A DNA stretch of 5,062 nt from Rhodobacter sp. (GCA_013824055.1 PNNE01000184.1:1-5062); one strand, 5' to 3'. Shown: positions 1 through 5,062, counted from the first letter of the stretch. Numbers and translations: made by a program. Notes: generated from the sequence alone by a model not told the origin.

Positions 1-11
1 CCGGGGGACCC

Positions 12-977
12 ATGTCAGAAAAATCGCAATTCCAGGACCGGCTCCTTTCCCTCGGCCTTGGCCGCGTCTCGGAAGCCGCCGCCCTTGCCTCGGCCCGCCT
101 GATCGGGCGCGGCGACGAGAAGGCCGCCGATCAGGCCGCCGTCAACGCCATGCGCGACCAGCTCAACCTTCTGGACATCAAGGGCGTCGTCGTCATCGGC
201 GAGGGCGAACGGGACGAGGCGCCGATGCTGTATATCGGCGAAGAGGTCGGGACCGGGACCGGGCCCGAAGTCGACATCGCGCTCGACCCGCTGGAAGGCA
301 CCACGCTGACCGCCAAGGACATGCCGAACGCGCTGACCGTCATCGCGATGGCCCCGCGCGGCACGCTTCTGCACGCCCCCGACGTCTACATGGACAAGCT
401 TGCCATCGGCCCCGGCCACAAACCCGGCACGGTCACGCTGGCGATGTCGCCGTCGGAACGCGTCTCGAACCTTGCCGCCGCCAAGGGCTGCTCGACCGAG
501 GACATCACCGTCTGCATCCTCGACCGCCCCCGGCACGAGACCCTGATCGCCGAGGTCCGCTCCACCGGCGCTGCGATCCGACTGATCACCGACGGCGACG
601 TCGCCGGCGTCATGCACTGCGCCGAACCGGAGATCACCGGCATCGACATGTACATGGGCTCTGGCGGCGCGCCCGAGGGGGTTCTTGCGGCAGCGGCCCT
701 GAAATGCATGGGCGGCCAGTTCTACGGCAAGCTGCTGTTCCGCAACGACGACGAACGCGCCCGCGCCCGCAAGGCCGGCATCACCAATTTCGACCGCGTC
801 TACACCCGCGACGATCTGGTGCGCGCCGACGTGATCTTCGCCGCGACCGGCGTCACCTCCGGCTCCCTCCTCGCCGGCATCAAGCGCGATCCCGGCTGGG
901 TCACGCTGGAGACGATCCTGATGCGCTCCAAATCCGGCTCGATCCGCCGGATGACCTACAAGACCCCGGTAAGGTGA
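12..977 (+). CDS. glpX: Class II fructose-1,6-bisphosphatase (GlpX), 321 aa
   Basis: Cytosolic metal-dependent phosphatase that hydrolyses fructose 1,6-bisphosphate to fructose 6-phosphate, the committed gluconeogenic step. Some family members in autotrophs also act on sedoheptulose 1,7-bisphosphatase substrate; the sequence alone cannot decide that here. The protein aligns by eye with E. coli GlpX along its whole length: GEGERDEAPMLYIGE at residues 63-77, DPLEGT at 92-97, GGAPEG at 218-223 and a closing SIRRM near 310. The metal and phosphate residues known from E. coli (D33, E57, D85, T90, E213) correspond to D40, E64, D92, T97 and E222, all present, so the enzyme should be active. Length is normal for the family. 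The ATG at 12 gives a normal N-terminus; a G-rich stretch at 3-8 lies close to it, but only 11 upstream bases are visible, so promoter and operon partners cannot be judged. Sampled GC is about 65%, ordinary for this chromosome. Confidence 0.96.
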   Translation: MSEKSQFQDRLLSLGLGRVSEAAALASARLIGRGDEKAADQAAVNAMRDQLNLLDIKGVVVIGEGERDEAPMLYIGEEVGTGTGPEVDIALDPLEGTTLTAKDMPNALTVIAMAPRGTLLHAPDVYMDKLAIGPGHKPGTVTLAMSPSERVSNLAAAKGCSTEDITVCILDRPRHETLIAEVRSTGAAIRLITDGDVAGVMHCAEPEITGIDMYMGSGGAPEGVLAAAALKCMGGQFYGKLLFRNDDERARARKAGITNFDRVYTRDDLVRADVIFAATGVTSGSLLAGIKRDPGWVTLETILMRSKSGSIRRMTYKTPVR

Positions 978-981
978 CGGT

Positions 982-1038
982 GCAGGTCGGGGCCTGCTCC
1001 GACTTCCCCCTGTACCCCTGCGCCGAACGCCCGCAGGG
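982..1038 (+). terminator. Hairpins just after glpX, possible 3' end or terminator
   Basis: Two perfect small stems follow the glpX stop codon. GCAGG (982-986) pairs with CCTGC (993-997), starting four bases after the stop. CCCTGCG (1016-1022) pairs with CGCAGGG (1032-1038) around a 9-base loop. Neither is followed by a T run, so they are not textbook intrinsic terminators. They may protect the 3' end of the glpX message or act with Rho. Two further stems lie downstream: CCTCCC/GGGAGG at 1081-1096 and GGGC/GCCC at 1113-1123. In DNA this GC-rich, short stems also arise by chance. Apart from these hairpins the 978-1225 gap shows no gene. Confidence 0.35.
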
Positions 1039-1120
1039 TGCCCCACAGCGCACGTCTCCATCACCACGCAAGGGCCGCACCCTCCCAAGCGGGAGGACGG
1101 GCACGGCCCGGCGGGCTTCG

Positions 1121-1131
1121 CCCTTGATTCC
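1121..1131 (+). repeat. 11-base direct repeat, left copy
   Basis: CCCTTGATTCC here recurs exactly at 1969-1979, 848 bases further on, in the same orientation. The two copies sit near the points where base composition changes on either side of the unrecognised gene. They could be a target-site duplication or recombination footprint, or coincidence. Confidence 0.4.
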
Positions 1132-1214
1132 GGGGGGGATAGACGAACGACAGGATTCCATGATTCAGCCTTCAGCACAGCCTGCGGGAAAGCCCATTTG
1201 CTGCAAACAAGACT

Positions 1215-1219
1215 GAAGG
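1215..1219 (+). promoter_or_regulatory. Ribosome binding site of the islet gene
   Basis: GAAGG lies 6 bases before the GTG at 1226 and 9 before the ATG at 1229. It supports translation starting at one of these two adjacent codons and not at the internal ATG at 1277. Confidence 0.5.
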
Positions 1220-1225
1220 TTTATT

Positions 1226-1873
1226 GTGATGGTTGATCAAGACGATCCAGACGGCCTGCTGCGGTGGGTGAAAATCATGAACAAGAACCGCGGCTACGGC
1301 GGAACCCTCAACCACGAAACGGCGGAAGACAAGCGTACTGTTGAATTGGCAACAGCGACAGAATGGCGACGGGCGGCTATCGCAGAATTTAGCTTGCAGC
1401 TTGGGTGGCCGGAGCACAATCCAAACGACCCGCCAGATTGTTTCGTTGATCTTGCGGGCAGGCGCGTCGGTGTCGAACTCGTCAAGCTCATCTCGCAGAA
1501 GCACCTTGAGCGTGCGGCCAGAGGAGAGACTCCCTATGCCGGCCAACTCTTTCGCGACATTCAGTGGTCGAAAGAGCGCTTTGGCTCTGAGATTCAAAAC
1601 GTGCTGCAAAGGAAAGGATCGATGTATGCGAAAAATGGCATGCAGATCGACGTTCTGGTCATTTGTGCAGCAGAGCCTTGGTTGACATCAACTCAGGCGG
1701 AACAATGGTTGGATGAACTGCTCCTTGCGCCGCACGAGTCCATTTCAAACCTGTTTCTGCTTCTGGACTACGAACCTGGGCCCCCCGACCATGCCAGTGC
1801 GGCGTCGCGCCACTGGCCAGTATTCTGGATTTATGGGGATATGTTTCGGACCGCAGGTGATTCAACAACCTGA
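1226..1873 (+). CDS. Hypothetical protein, possible PD-(D/E)XK-like nuclease, 215 aa
   Basis: I do not recognise this gene. The protein looks real: mixed hydrophobic strands and amphipathic helices, no signal peptide and no membrane segment, so probably cytosolic. The middle resembles a PD-(D/E)XK nuclease core: PD at residues 70-71, the strand VGVELVKL at 81-88 with acidic E84, a helix at about 119-137 with R129, K130 and K136, then the hydrophobic strand IDVLVI at 141-146. The usual lysine two residues after the acidic residue is V86; K87 or the helix lysine K130 may replace it, or the protein may be inactive. The start is GTG at 1226 or ATG at 1229: GAAGG at 1215-1219 lies 6 and 9 bases upstream respectively. 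A later ATG at 1277 is less well served. The gene stands alone, 248 bases after glpX and 187 before recJ, in DNA of markedly lower GC, which suggests transfer. A restriction-like or defence role is only a guess. Confidence 0.75.
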   Translation: MMVDQDDPDGLLRWVKIMNKNRGYGGTLNHETAEDKRTVELATATEWRRAAIAEFSLQLGWPEHNPNDPPDCFVDLAGRRVGVELVKLISQKHLERAARGETPYAGQLFRDIQWSKERFGSEIQNVLQRKGSMYAKNGMQIDVLVICAAEPWLTSTQAEQWLDELLLAPHESISNLFLLLDYEPGPPDHASAASRHWPVFWIYGDMFRTAGDSTT

Positions 1874-1968
1874 AAACCGAATTCGATTATGCCGAAAATG
1901 CAGACGGCCTGTGTCAGAGCAGCGGAATTCCCCCGATTCTTACCACCCGGTTTGCGCCCGCACCCAAC

Positions 1969-1979
1969 CCCTTGATTCC
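1969..1979 (+). repeat. 11-base direct repeat, right copy
   Basis: Exact same-strand copy of the CCCTTGATTCC at 1121-1131. It lies about 80 bases before the recJ start, where the sequence returns to GC-rich composition. The TTGATT inside it could be mistaken for a -35 box of recJ, but no matching -10 box lies at the right distance. Confidence 0.4.
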
Positions 1980-2060
1980 AAAAGACCTGCCGACCCTGTC
2001 CACCGCGACCACCGCACACACCCCTTGCCAGTCGAGGCCCTTTGCGGCACCCCTGTCTTC

Positions 2061-3800
2061 ATGACCCCCTTCCTCAACGTCGCCGCCTCGCTCACCGGCC
2101 GCCGCTGGACCGGACCGGACCCGGCCACCGACCGGCTGGCCGAGGGAATGGCTCAGCAGACCCGCCTTTCCCTGCCGCTTTGCCGCATCCTTGCCGCCCG
2201 TGGCGTTACCCCCGAGAACGCCGCCGCCTTCCTCGCCCCGGCGCTTCGCGACCTGCTGCCCGACCCCCTCAGCCTGAAGGACATGGCCCCCGCCGCCGAC
2301 CGCCTCCTCCGCGCCGTCGCCCGGCGCGAGCGCATCGCCATCTTCGCCGATTACGACGTCGACGGCGGCTCCTCCGCCGCTCTCCTCCTGGTCTGGCTGC
2401 GCGCCTTCGGGTTGCAGGCCACCCTCTACATCCCCGACCGCATCGACGAGGGCTACGGCCCCAACGTCCCCGCAATGGCGCAGCTTGCCTCCGCCCACGA
2501 CCTGATCCTCTGCGTCGACTGCGGCACCCTCTCGCACGAGCCCATCGCCGCCGCAAAGGGCGCCGATGTCGTCATCCTCGACCACCACCTCGCCCTGGAG
2601 ACCCTGCCGCAGGCGCTGGCCATCGTGAACCCGAACCGCCAGGACGAGGACGGCTCGCTTGCCCATCTCTGCGCCGCCGGGGTCGTCTTCCTGCTTCTGG
2701 TCGAGGCGAACCGCCGTCTCAAGCAGCAGGGCAGCCAAGGCCCCGACCTGATGGCGCTGCTTGACCTTGTCGCGCTTGCCACCGTGGCCGACGTCGCCCC
2801 CCTGACCGGCCTGAACCGCGCCTTCGTGCGCCAGGGCCTGAAGGTGATGGCCCGCCGCGACCGCCCCGGCCTGCGCGCCCTGGCCGACATCGCCCGCATG
2901 GACCAGGCCCCCACCTGCTACGCCCTGGGCTTCCTTCTTGGCCCCCGGGTCAACGCCGGCGGCCGCATCGGCCAGGCCGACCTTGGCGCGCGGCTTCTGG
3001 CCACCGATGACGAGATGGAGGCCTCTCGCATCGCCGCCCGCCTGGACCAGCTGAACACCGAACGCCGCGAGATCACCGAGCGGGTCCGCGAAGAGGCCCT
3101 GGCCCAGGCCGAGGCCCGCGGACTTGACGGCCCCCTGGCCTGGGCCGCCGCCGAGGGTTGGCACCCCGGCGTCGTCGGCATTGTCGCGGCCCGCCTGAAA
3201 GAGGCGGCCAACCGGCCCTCGGTCGTGATCGGCTTCGAAGCCGACATCGGCAAGGGGTCGGCCCGGTCGATTCCCGGCGTCGACCTTGGCGCCGCGATCC
3301 AGCGCATCGCGGCCGAGGGGCTGATCCAGAAGGGCGGCGGGCACAAGATGGCGGCCGGACTGACGCTGACCCGTTCGCAACTGGAACCGGCGATGGCGCG
3401 GCTGGGCGAGCTTCTGGCGCGCCAGGGGGCCGGGGCAGCCGGTCCACGTGACCTGCGCATCGACAGCCTTCTTGCCACCTCGGCCGCGACCGTGCCGCTT
3501 CTGGAAGAGATCGAGACTGCCGGCCCCTTCGGCCAGGCCGCCCCCGCGCCGCGCTTTGCCTTCGCCAACACGGCCGTCACCTGCCGCCGGATCGGCGAGA
3601 GCCACCTGAAGCTGTCCGTCTCGGACGGCTCTGGCCCGGCGCTGGATGCCATCGCTTTCGGCGCCTTCGACGGGCCCCTCGGCGCCGCCCTGGAAGGTGC
3701 GGGCCACAGGCGCTTTCACCTGGCGGGAAAGCTGGAGCTGAACCACTGGAACGGCCGGACCCGGGTGCAGCTTCGCCTCGACGACGCCGCCCCGGCCTAG
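2061..3800 (+). CDS. recJ: Single-stranded-DNA-specific exonuclease RecJ, 579 aa
   Basis: Cytosolic 5'-3' exonuclease on single-stranded DNA, acting in RecF-pathway recombination, mismatch repair and base-excision repair. The DHH domain is complete: ADYDVDG at residues 96-102 (D97, D99, D101), VDCG with D153, LDHH at 173-176 and ATVADVAPL with D244. The DHHA1 domain follows with GWHPGVVGIVAARL at 366-379, GKGSARS at 397-403 and GGGHKMAAGL at 425-434, then an OB-fold-like C-terminus from about 466. All expected catalytic acids are present. The 579-residue length fits the family (about 577 in E. coli). The frame is open back to 1713, but those 116 codons overlap the islet gene in another frame and look non-coding; ATG 2061 gives the expected N-terminus (SLTGRRW at 10-16). 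No convincing Shine-Dalgarno site precedes it. In motif I the usual DGxTS reads DGGSS, a conservative change. Very high GC, as expected for a resident gene. Confidence 0.96.
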   Translation: MTPFLNVAASLTGRRWTGPDPATDRLAEGMAQQTRLSLPLCRILAARGVTPENAAAFLAPALRDLLPDPLSLKDMAPAADRLLRAVARRERIAIFADYDVDGGSSAALLLVWLRAFGLQATLYIPDRIDEGYGPNVPAMAQLASAHDLILCVDCGTLSHEPIAAAKGADVVILDHHLALETLPQALAIVNPNRQDEDGSLAHLCAAGVVFLLLVEANRRLKQQGSQGPDLMALLDLVALATVADVAPLTGLNRAFVRQGLKVMARRDRPGLRALADIARMDQAPTCYALGFLLGPRVNAGGRIGQADLGARLLATDDEMEASRIAARLDQLNTERREITERVREEALAQAEARGLDGPLAWAAAEGWHPGVVGIVAARLKEAANRPSVVIGFEADIGKGSARSIPGVDLGAAIQRIAAEGLIQKGGGHKMAAGLTLTRSQLEPAMARLGELLARQGAGAAGPRDLRIDSLLATSAATVPLLEEIETAGPFGQAAPAPRFAFANTAVTCRRIGESHLKLSVSDGSGPALDAIAFGAFDGPLGAALEGAGHRRFHLAGKLELNHWNGRTRVQLRLDDAAPA

Positions 3801-3811
3801 GGCGCATTTTT
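3788..3811 (+). terminator. Intrinsic terminator overlapping the recJ stop codon
   Basis: CGCCC (3788-3792) pairs with GGGCG (3800-3804) around a 7-base loop, and TTTTT follows at 3807-3811 after two bases. The recJ TAG (3798-3800) lies in the loop and the first base of the right arm. The stem is short but all G-C. It would separate recJ transcription from the tRNA-Glu gene that begins about 50 bases later. Confidence 0.45.
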
Positions 3812-3815
3812 CCTC

Positions 3816-3842
3816 TTGCGGAACCCCCGCGCAGAATCTACA
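3816..3842 (+). promoter_or_regulatory. Candidate promoter of the first tRNA-Glu
   Basis: TTGCGG (3816-3821) is a plausible -35 box and TCTACA (3837-3842) a weak -10 box, 15 bases apart, which is shorter than ideal. Transcription would begin near 3849, about 14 bases before the mature tRNA. The position just after the recJ terminator fits an independent tRNA transcription unit, but the -10 match is poor. Confidence 0.35.
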
Positions 3843-3860
3843 CACCGCTCCACCGACAGC

Positions 3861-3941
3861 GTGGCCCGTTCGTCTATCGGTTAGGACACCTGGTTTTCAA
3901 CCAGGTAAGAGGGGTTCGACTCCCCTACGGGCTGCCACTTC
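3861..3941 (+). repeat. 81-base direct repeat containing tRNA-Glu, copy 1
   Basis: Identical over 81 bases to 4886-4966, same strand, offset 1025 bases. It covers the whole tRNA-Glu gene plus two bases before and four after. Identity stops abruptly outside, so the two copies do not share a promoter or a long trailer. The repeats bracket the transglycosylase gene. Confidence 0.95.
3863..3937 (+). tRNA. tRNA-Glu (UUC)
   Basis: Full 75-base cloverleaf. The acceptor strand GGCCCGT pairs with ACGGGCT with a G-U at the first pair. Discriminator G is followed by an encoded CCA (3935-3937). The D arm is GTCT...AGGAC. The anticodon stem CCTGG/CCAGG holds loop TTTTCAA with anticodon TTC at 3896-3898. 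The T arm is GGGG-TTCGACT-CCCC. The layout matches E. coli tRNA-Glu closely. UUC reads both GAA and GAG by wobble. It lies 62 bases after recJ and about 100 before the transglycosylase start, and has an identical partner at 4888-4962. Confidence 0.97.
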
Positions 3942-3985
3942 ACCAACATGTCAGAGGCTGCGCGCCCTTCCTCACAACGGCGTGC

Positions 3986-4013
3986 TTGATTGTTGCTGCG
4001 TAGTCAATAAATT
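3986..4013 (+). promoter_or_regulatory. Candidate promoter of the transglycosylase gene
   Basis: TTGATT (3986-3991) and TAAATT (4008-4013), 16 bases apart, each match four of six consensus positions. They lie in the only A/T-rich part of the 103-base gap, 27 bases before the ATG at 4041. An 8-base palindrome TTGGCCAA (4012-4019) overlaps the end of the -10 box and could be an operator. AGGTG at 4032-4036 serves as ribosome binding site. Read-through from the upstream tRNA is the alternative. Confidence 0.35.
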
Positions 4014-4040
4014 GGCCAAAATTTCAAGAACAGGTGCCTG

Positions 4041-4844
4041 ATGTTAAGCTTTCTGTCCCGTTTCTCTGCCACGGCCCTGCTGATTGCCCTGCCCTTCGCC
4101 TCGCACGCGGTAACCTGTAGCGACACGGGTGGCCAGTACGAGGCCTGGAAGACCACGATGGCCGCCGAGGCCAAGGCCGAAGGTGTCGGCAATCGCGGCA
4201 TCGACGCGCTGATGGCGACCTCCTATTCCAAGGCGACGATCAACGCAGACCGGAACCAGAAAAGCTTCAGGTACAGCCTGGAAAAGTTCATGAACGTCCG
4301 CGGGGCCGACACCATCGTCGCCCAGGGCCGCAGTCGCAAGGCCAAGAACCCCGACTTTTATGCCAGCCTCGAAGCCGCTTATGGCGTGCCTGCCGGCGTC
4401 ATCATTGCGATCCACGGGATGGAGACCGGGTTTGGCGGCTTCATGGGCGACACCAACGTCGTCTCGGCCATCGCCACGCTGACCTATGACTGCCGCCGGT
4501 CCGACTTCTTCCGCCCGCACCTGATCGGGGCGCTGAAGATGGTCGACAAGGGCATGATCTCACCCGGCACCGTCGGCGCCAAGCATGGCGAGCTGGGCCA
4601 TACCCAGTTCCTTCCGGGCAACGCCTATACCTATGGTGTGGACGGCAACGGCGACGGCGTCGTCGACCTTTACAACCAGGCCGATGCGCTGGCGAGCACC
4701 GCCAATTTCCTGAACCGCAAGGGCTGGAAGCCCGGCCAGGGCTATCAGGAAGGCGAACCGAACTTCGGCGTGATCAAGCAATGGAACGCCGCGAAGGTCT
4801 ATCAGCAGGCCATTGCGATCATGGCTGCCAAGATCGACGGCTGA
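4041..4844 (+). CDS. Secreted MltB-type lytic murein transglycosylase, 267 aa
   Basis: Periplasmic enzyme expected to cleave the MurNAc-GlcNAc bond of peptidoglycan non-hydrolytically, leaving 1,6-anhydro-MurNAc, in wall turnover or remodelling. Residues 1-23 are a signal peptide with a likely signal peptidase I cut after SHA; there is no lipobox, so unlike E. coli MltB it should be soluble. The SLT_2-type domain follows: catalytic E128 in HGMETGFG (125-132), ATLTYDCRRSDFF (145-157), GELGHTQFLP (183-192), an EF-hand-like DGNGDGVVDL (201-210) where MltB/Slt35 binds calcium, and a C-terminal WNAAKVY (248-254) typical of the group. C26 and C151 are the only cysteines and could form a disulfide. 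No C-terminal peptidoglycan-binding domain is present. Which MltB subgroup it belongs to is open, so no symbol is given. Start ATG 4041 has AGGTG four bases upstream. Sampled GC (55-60%) is lower than recJ, and identical tRNA-Glu genes flank it on both sides. Confidence 0.9.
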   Translation: MLSFLSRFSATALLIALPFASHAVTCSDTGGQYEAWKTTMAAEAKAEGVGNRGIDALMATSYSKATINADRNQKSFRYSLEKFMNVRGADTIVAQGRSRKAKNPDFYASLEAAYGVPAGVIIAIHGMETGFGGFMGDTNVVSAIATLTYDCRRSDFFRPHLIGALKMVDKGMISPGTVGAKHGELGHTQFLPGNAYTYGVDGNGDGVVDLYNQADALASTANFLNRKGWKPGQGYQEGEPNFGVIKQWNAAKVYQQAIAIMAAKIDG

Positions 4845-4848
4845 CCCC

Positions 4849-4877
4849 TTGCGCCCGTCCGCGCCTGCGGGTAACAG
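4849..4877 (+). promoter_or_regulatory. Candidate promoter of the second tRNA-Glu
   Basis: TTGCGC (4849-4854) and TAACAG (4872-4877) are separated by an ideal 17 bases, and transcription would start a few bases before the tRNA at 4888. The -35 box begins five bases after the transglycosylase stop. The -35 resembles the TTGCGG proposed for the first tRNA copy. The -10 box matches only three of six positions and lies partly inside a hairpin. Confidence 0.4.
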
Positions 4878-4882
4878 GCGCG
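4860..4882 (+). terminator. Hairpin after the transglycosylase gene
   Basis: CGCGCCTG (4860-4867) pairs perfectly over eight bases with CAGGCGCG (4875-4882), loop CGGGTAA, starting 16 bases after the transglycosylase stop codon. No T run follows, so as an intrinsic terminator it would be atypical. It could instead be an RNA 3'-end stem or a processing signal ahead of the tRNA. It overlaps the proposed -10 box of that tRNA. Confidence 0.4.
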
Positions 4883-4885
4883 CCA

Positions 4886-4966
4886 GTGGCCCGTTCGTCT
4901 ATCGGTTAGGACACCTGGTTTTCAACCAGGTAAGAGGGGTTCGACTCCCCTACGGGCTGCCACTTC
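4886..4966 (+). repeat. 81-base direct repeat containing tRNA-Glu, copy 2
   Basis: Identical to 3861-3941. Flanking bases differ at once on both sides (A instead of C before, C instead of A after). Homologous recombination between the copies would remove or duplicate a 1025-base unit holding one tRNA-Glu and the transglycosylase gene. Confidence 0.95.
4888..4962 (+). tRNA. tRNA-Glu (UUC), identical second copy
   Basis: All 75 bases match the tRNA-Glu at 3863-3937, including the G-U first acceptor pair, anticodon TTC (4921-4923) and encoded CCA (4960-4962). It begins 43 bases after the transglycosylase stop and has its own candidate promoter there. Perfect identity points either to recent duplication or to gene conversion keeping the copies alike. 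Confidence 0.97.
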
Positions 4967-4976
4967 CCCCTGTCCC

Positions 4977-5012
4977 GTGGCGACCCATCGCGGCTTCGTG
5001 GGTCCTGGCCAC
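4977..5012 (+). terminator. Imperfect hairpin downstream of the second tRNA-Glu
   Basis: GTGGC (4977-4981) plus GACCCA (4982-4987) pair with TGGGTC (4999-5004) and GCCAC (5008-5012), with an 11-base loop and a CTG bulge on the right arm. The position, 15 bases past the CCA end, fits a tRNA terminator, but no T run follows. Nothing else is supported between here and the window end. Confidence 0.3.
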
Positions 5013-5062
5013 ATTCCCTCGCCCCTTTCCACCGACGCATGACGGCGGTCCGCCCGACCGCT

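Larger units (their letters stand above)
1121..1979. other. Low-GC islet between glpX and recJ
   Basis: Hand counts of three 60-base lines inside (1321-1380, 1561-1620, 1621-1680) give about 57, 48 and 48% GC. A sampled line of glpX (121-180) gives 65% and one of recJ (2281-2340) about 82%. The stretch carries one unrecognised gene and A/T-rich flanks (about 1140-1230 and 1874-1925). The base composition suggests acquisition by transfer. No integrase, transposase, terminal inverted repeats or tRNA fragment is visible, so the mechanism is unknown. The edges given are those of an 11-base direct repeat and are approximate; the composition change is gradual, not sharp. Confidence 0.55.

Noticed and set aside
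15..1178. Minus-strand open frame opposite glpX (387 codons)
   Set aside because: Shadow of a well-supported glpX with no recognisable domain; explained by codon bias.
1172..1609. Minus-strand frame of 145 codons opposite the islet gene
   Set aside because: Its protein looks irregular and lacks motifs, while the + frame has a ribosome binding site, strand/helix pattern and a nuclease-like core.
1878..1931. Two EcoRI-centred 8-base palindromes (1878-1885, 1924-1931) after the islet gene
   Set aside because: Short, different outer bases and no T run; likely chance in an A/T-richer stretch.
1713..2060. In-frame N-terminal extension of recJ by 116 residues
   Set aside because: The first half overlaps the islet gene in another frame, composition is not recJ-like, and the length and N-terminus of RecJ fit ATG 2061.
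1914..3845. Long minus-strand open frame opposite recJ (643 codons)
   Set aside because: It mirrors the whole of recJ. Its translation is a Gly/Ala/Val-rich sequence without domain motifs, as expected from the complement of GC-rich codons.
3887..3907. Inverted repeat ACCTGGTT/AACCAGGT in both tRNA copies as a possible operator or integrase core
   Set aside because: It is simply the anticodon stem and loop of tRNA-Glu; no integrase gene or truncated tRNA copy supports an attachment site.
5039..5062. Possible gene start at the right edge (ATG 5039, open to the end)
   Set aside because: Only eight codons visible and no ribosome binding site upstream; cannot be supported from this window.

Overview
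The window looks like a chromosomal piece of a high-GC alphaproteobacterium, most likely of the Rhodobacterales (Rhodobacter/Paracoccus type). The evidence is the GC- and GCC/CTG-rich codon use of glpX and recJ, the form of the tRNA-Glu(UUC) genes, and the glpX-recJ neighbourhood, which I recall (not checked) as conserved in that order, often behind a homoserine dehydrogenase gene. All supported genes lie on the + strand. The long minus-strand open frames opposite glpX and recJ are shadows of GC-rich codon bias.

Layout. (1) 12-977: glpX, class II fructose-1,6-bisphosphatase, complete, followed by several small GC-rich hairpins (982-1123). (2) About 1121-1979: an islet of clearly lower GC. It carries one unrecognised gene (1226-1873) whose protein has a weak PD-(D/E)XK-nuclease-like pattern, and an 11-base direct repeat lies at each approximate edge. 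(3) 2061-3800: recJ, single-strand-specific 5'-3' exonuclease, complete, with a candidate intrinsic terminator built over its stop codon. (4) 3863-3937: tRNA-Glu(UUC). (5) 4041-4844: a secreted MltB-type lytic murein transglycosylase with its own short upstream region. (6) 4888-4962: a second tRNA-Glu(UUC), identical to the first; the identity extends over 81 bases. (7) 4963-5062: no supported gene, one imperfect hairpin.

How it works together. glpX (gluconeogenesis, possibly also sugar-bisphosphate recycling), recJ (DNA repair and recombination) and the tRNAs are unrelated housekeeping functions that share a neighbourhood, not a pathway. The two places that break the housekeeping pattern are the low-GC islet between glpX and recJ, and the transglycosylase bracketed by direct tRNA-Glu repeats. 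I see no CRISPR array, insertion sequence, integrase or toxin-antitoxin pair, and no convincing multi-gene novel system. The best lead for something undescribed is the solitary nuclease-like gene of the islet.
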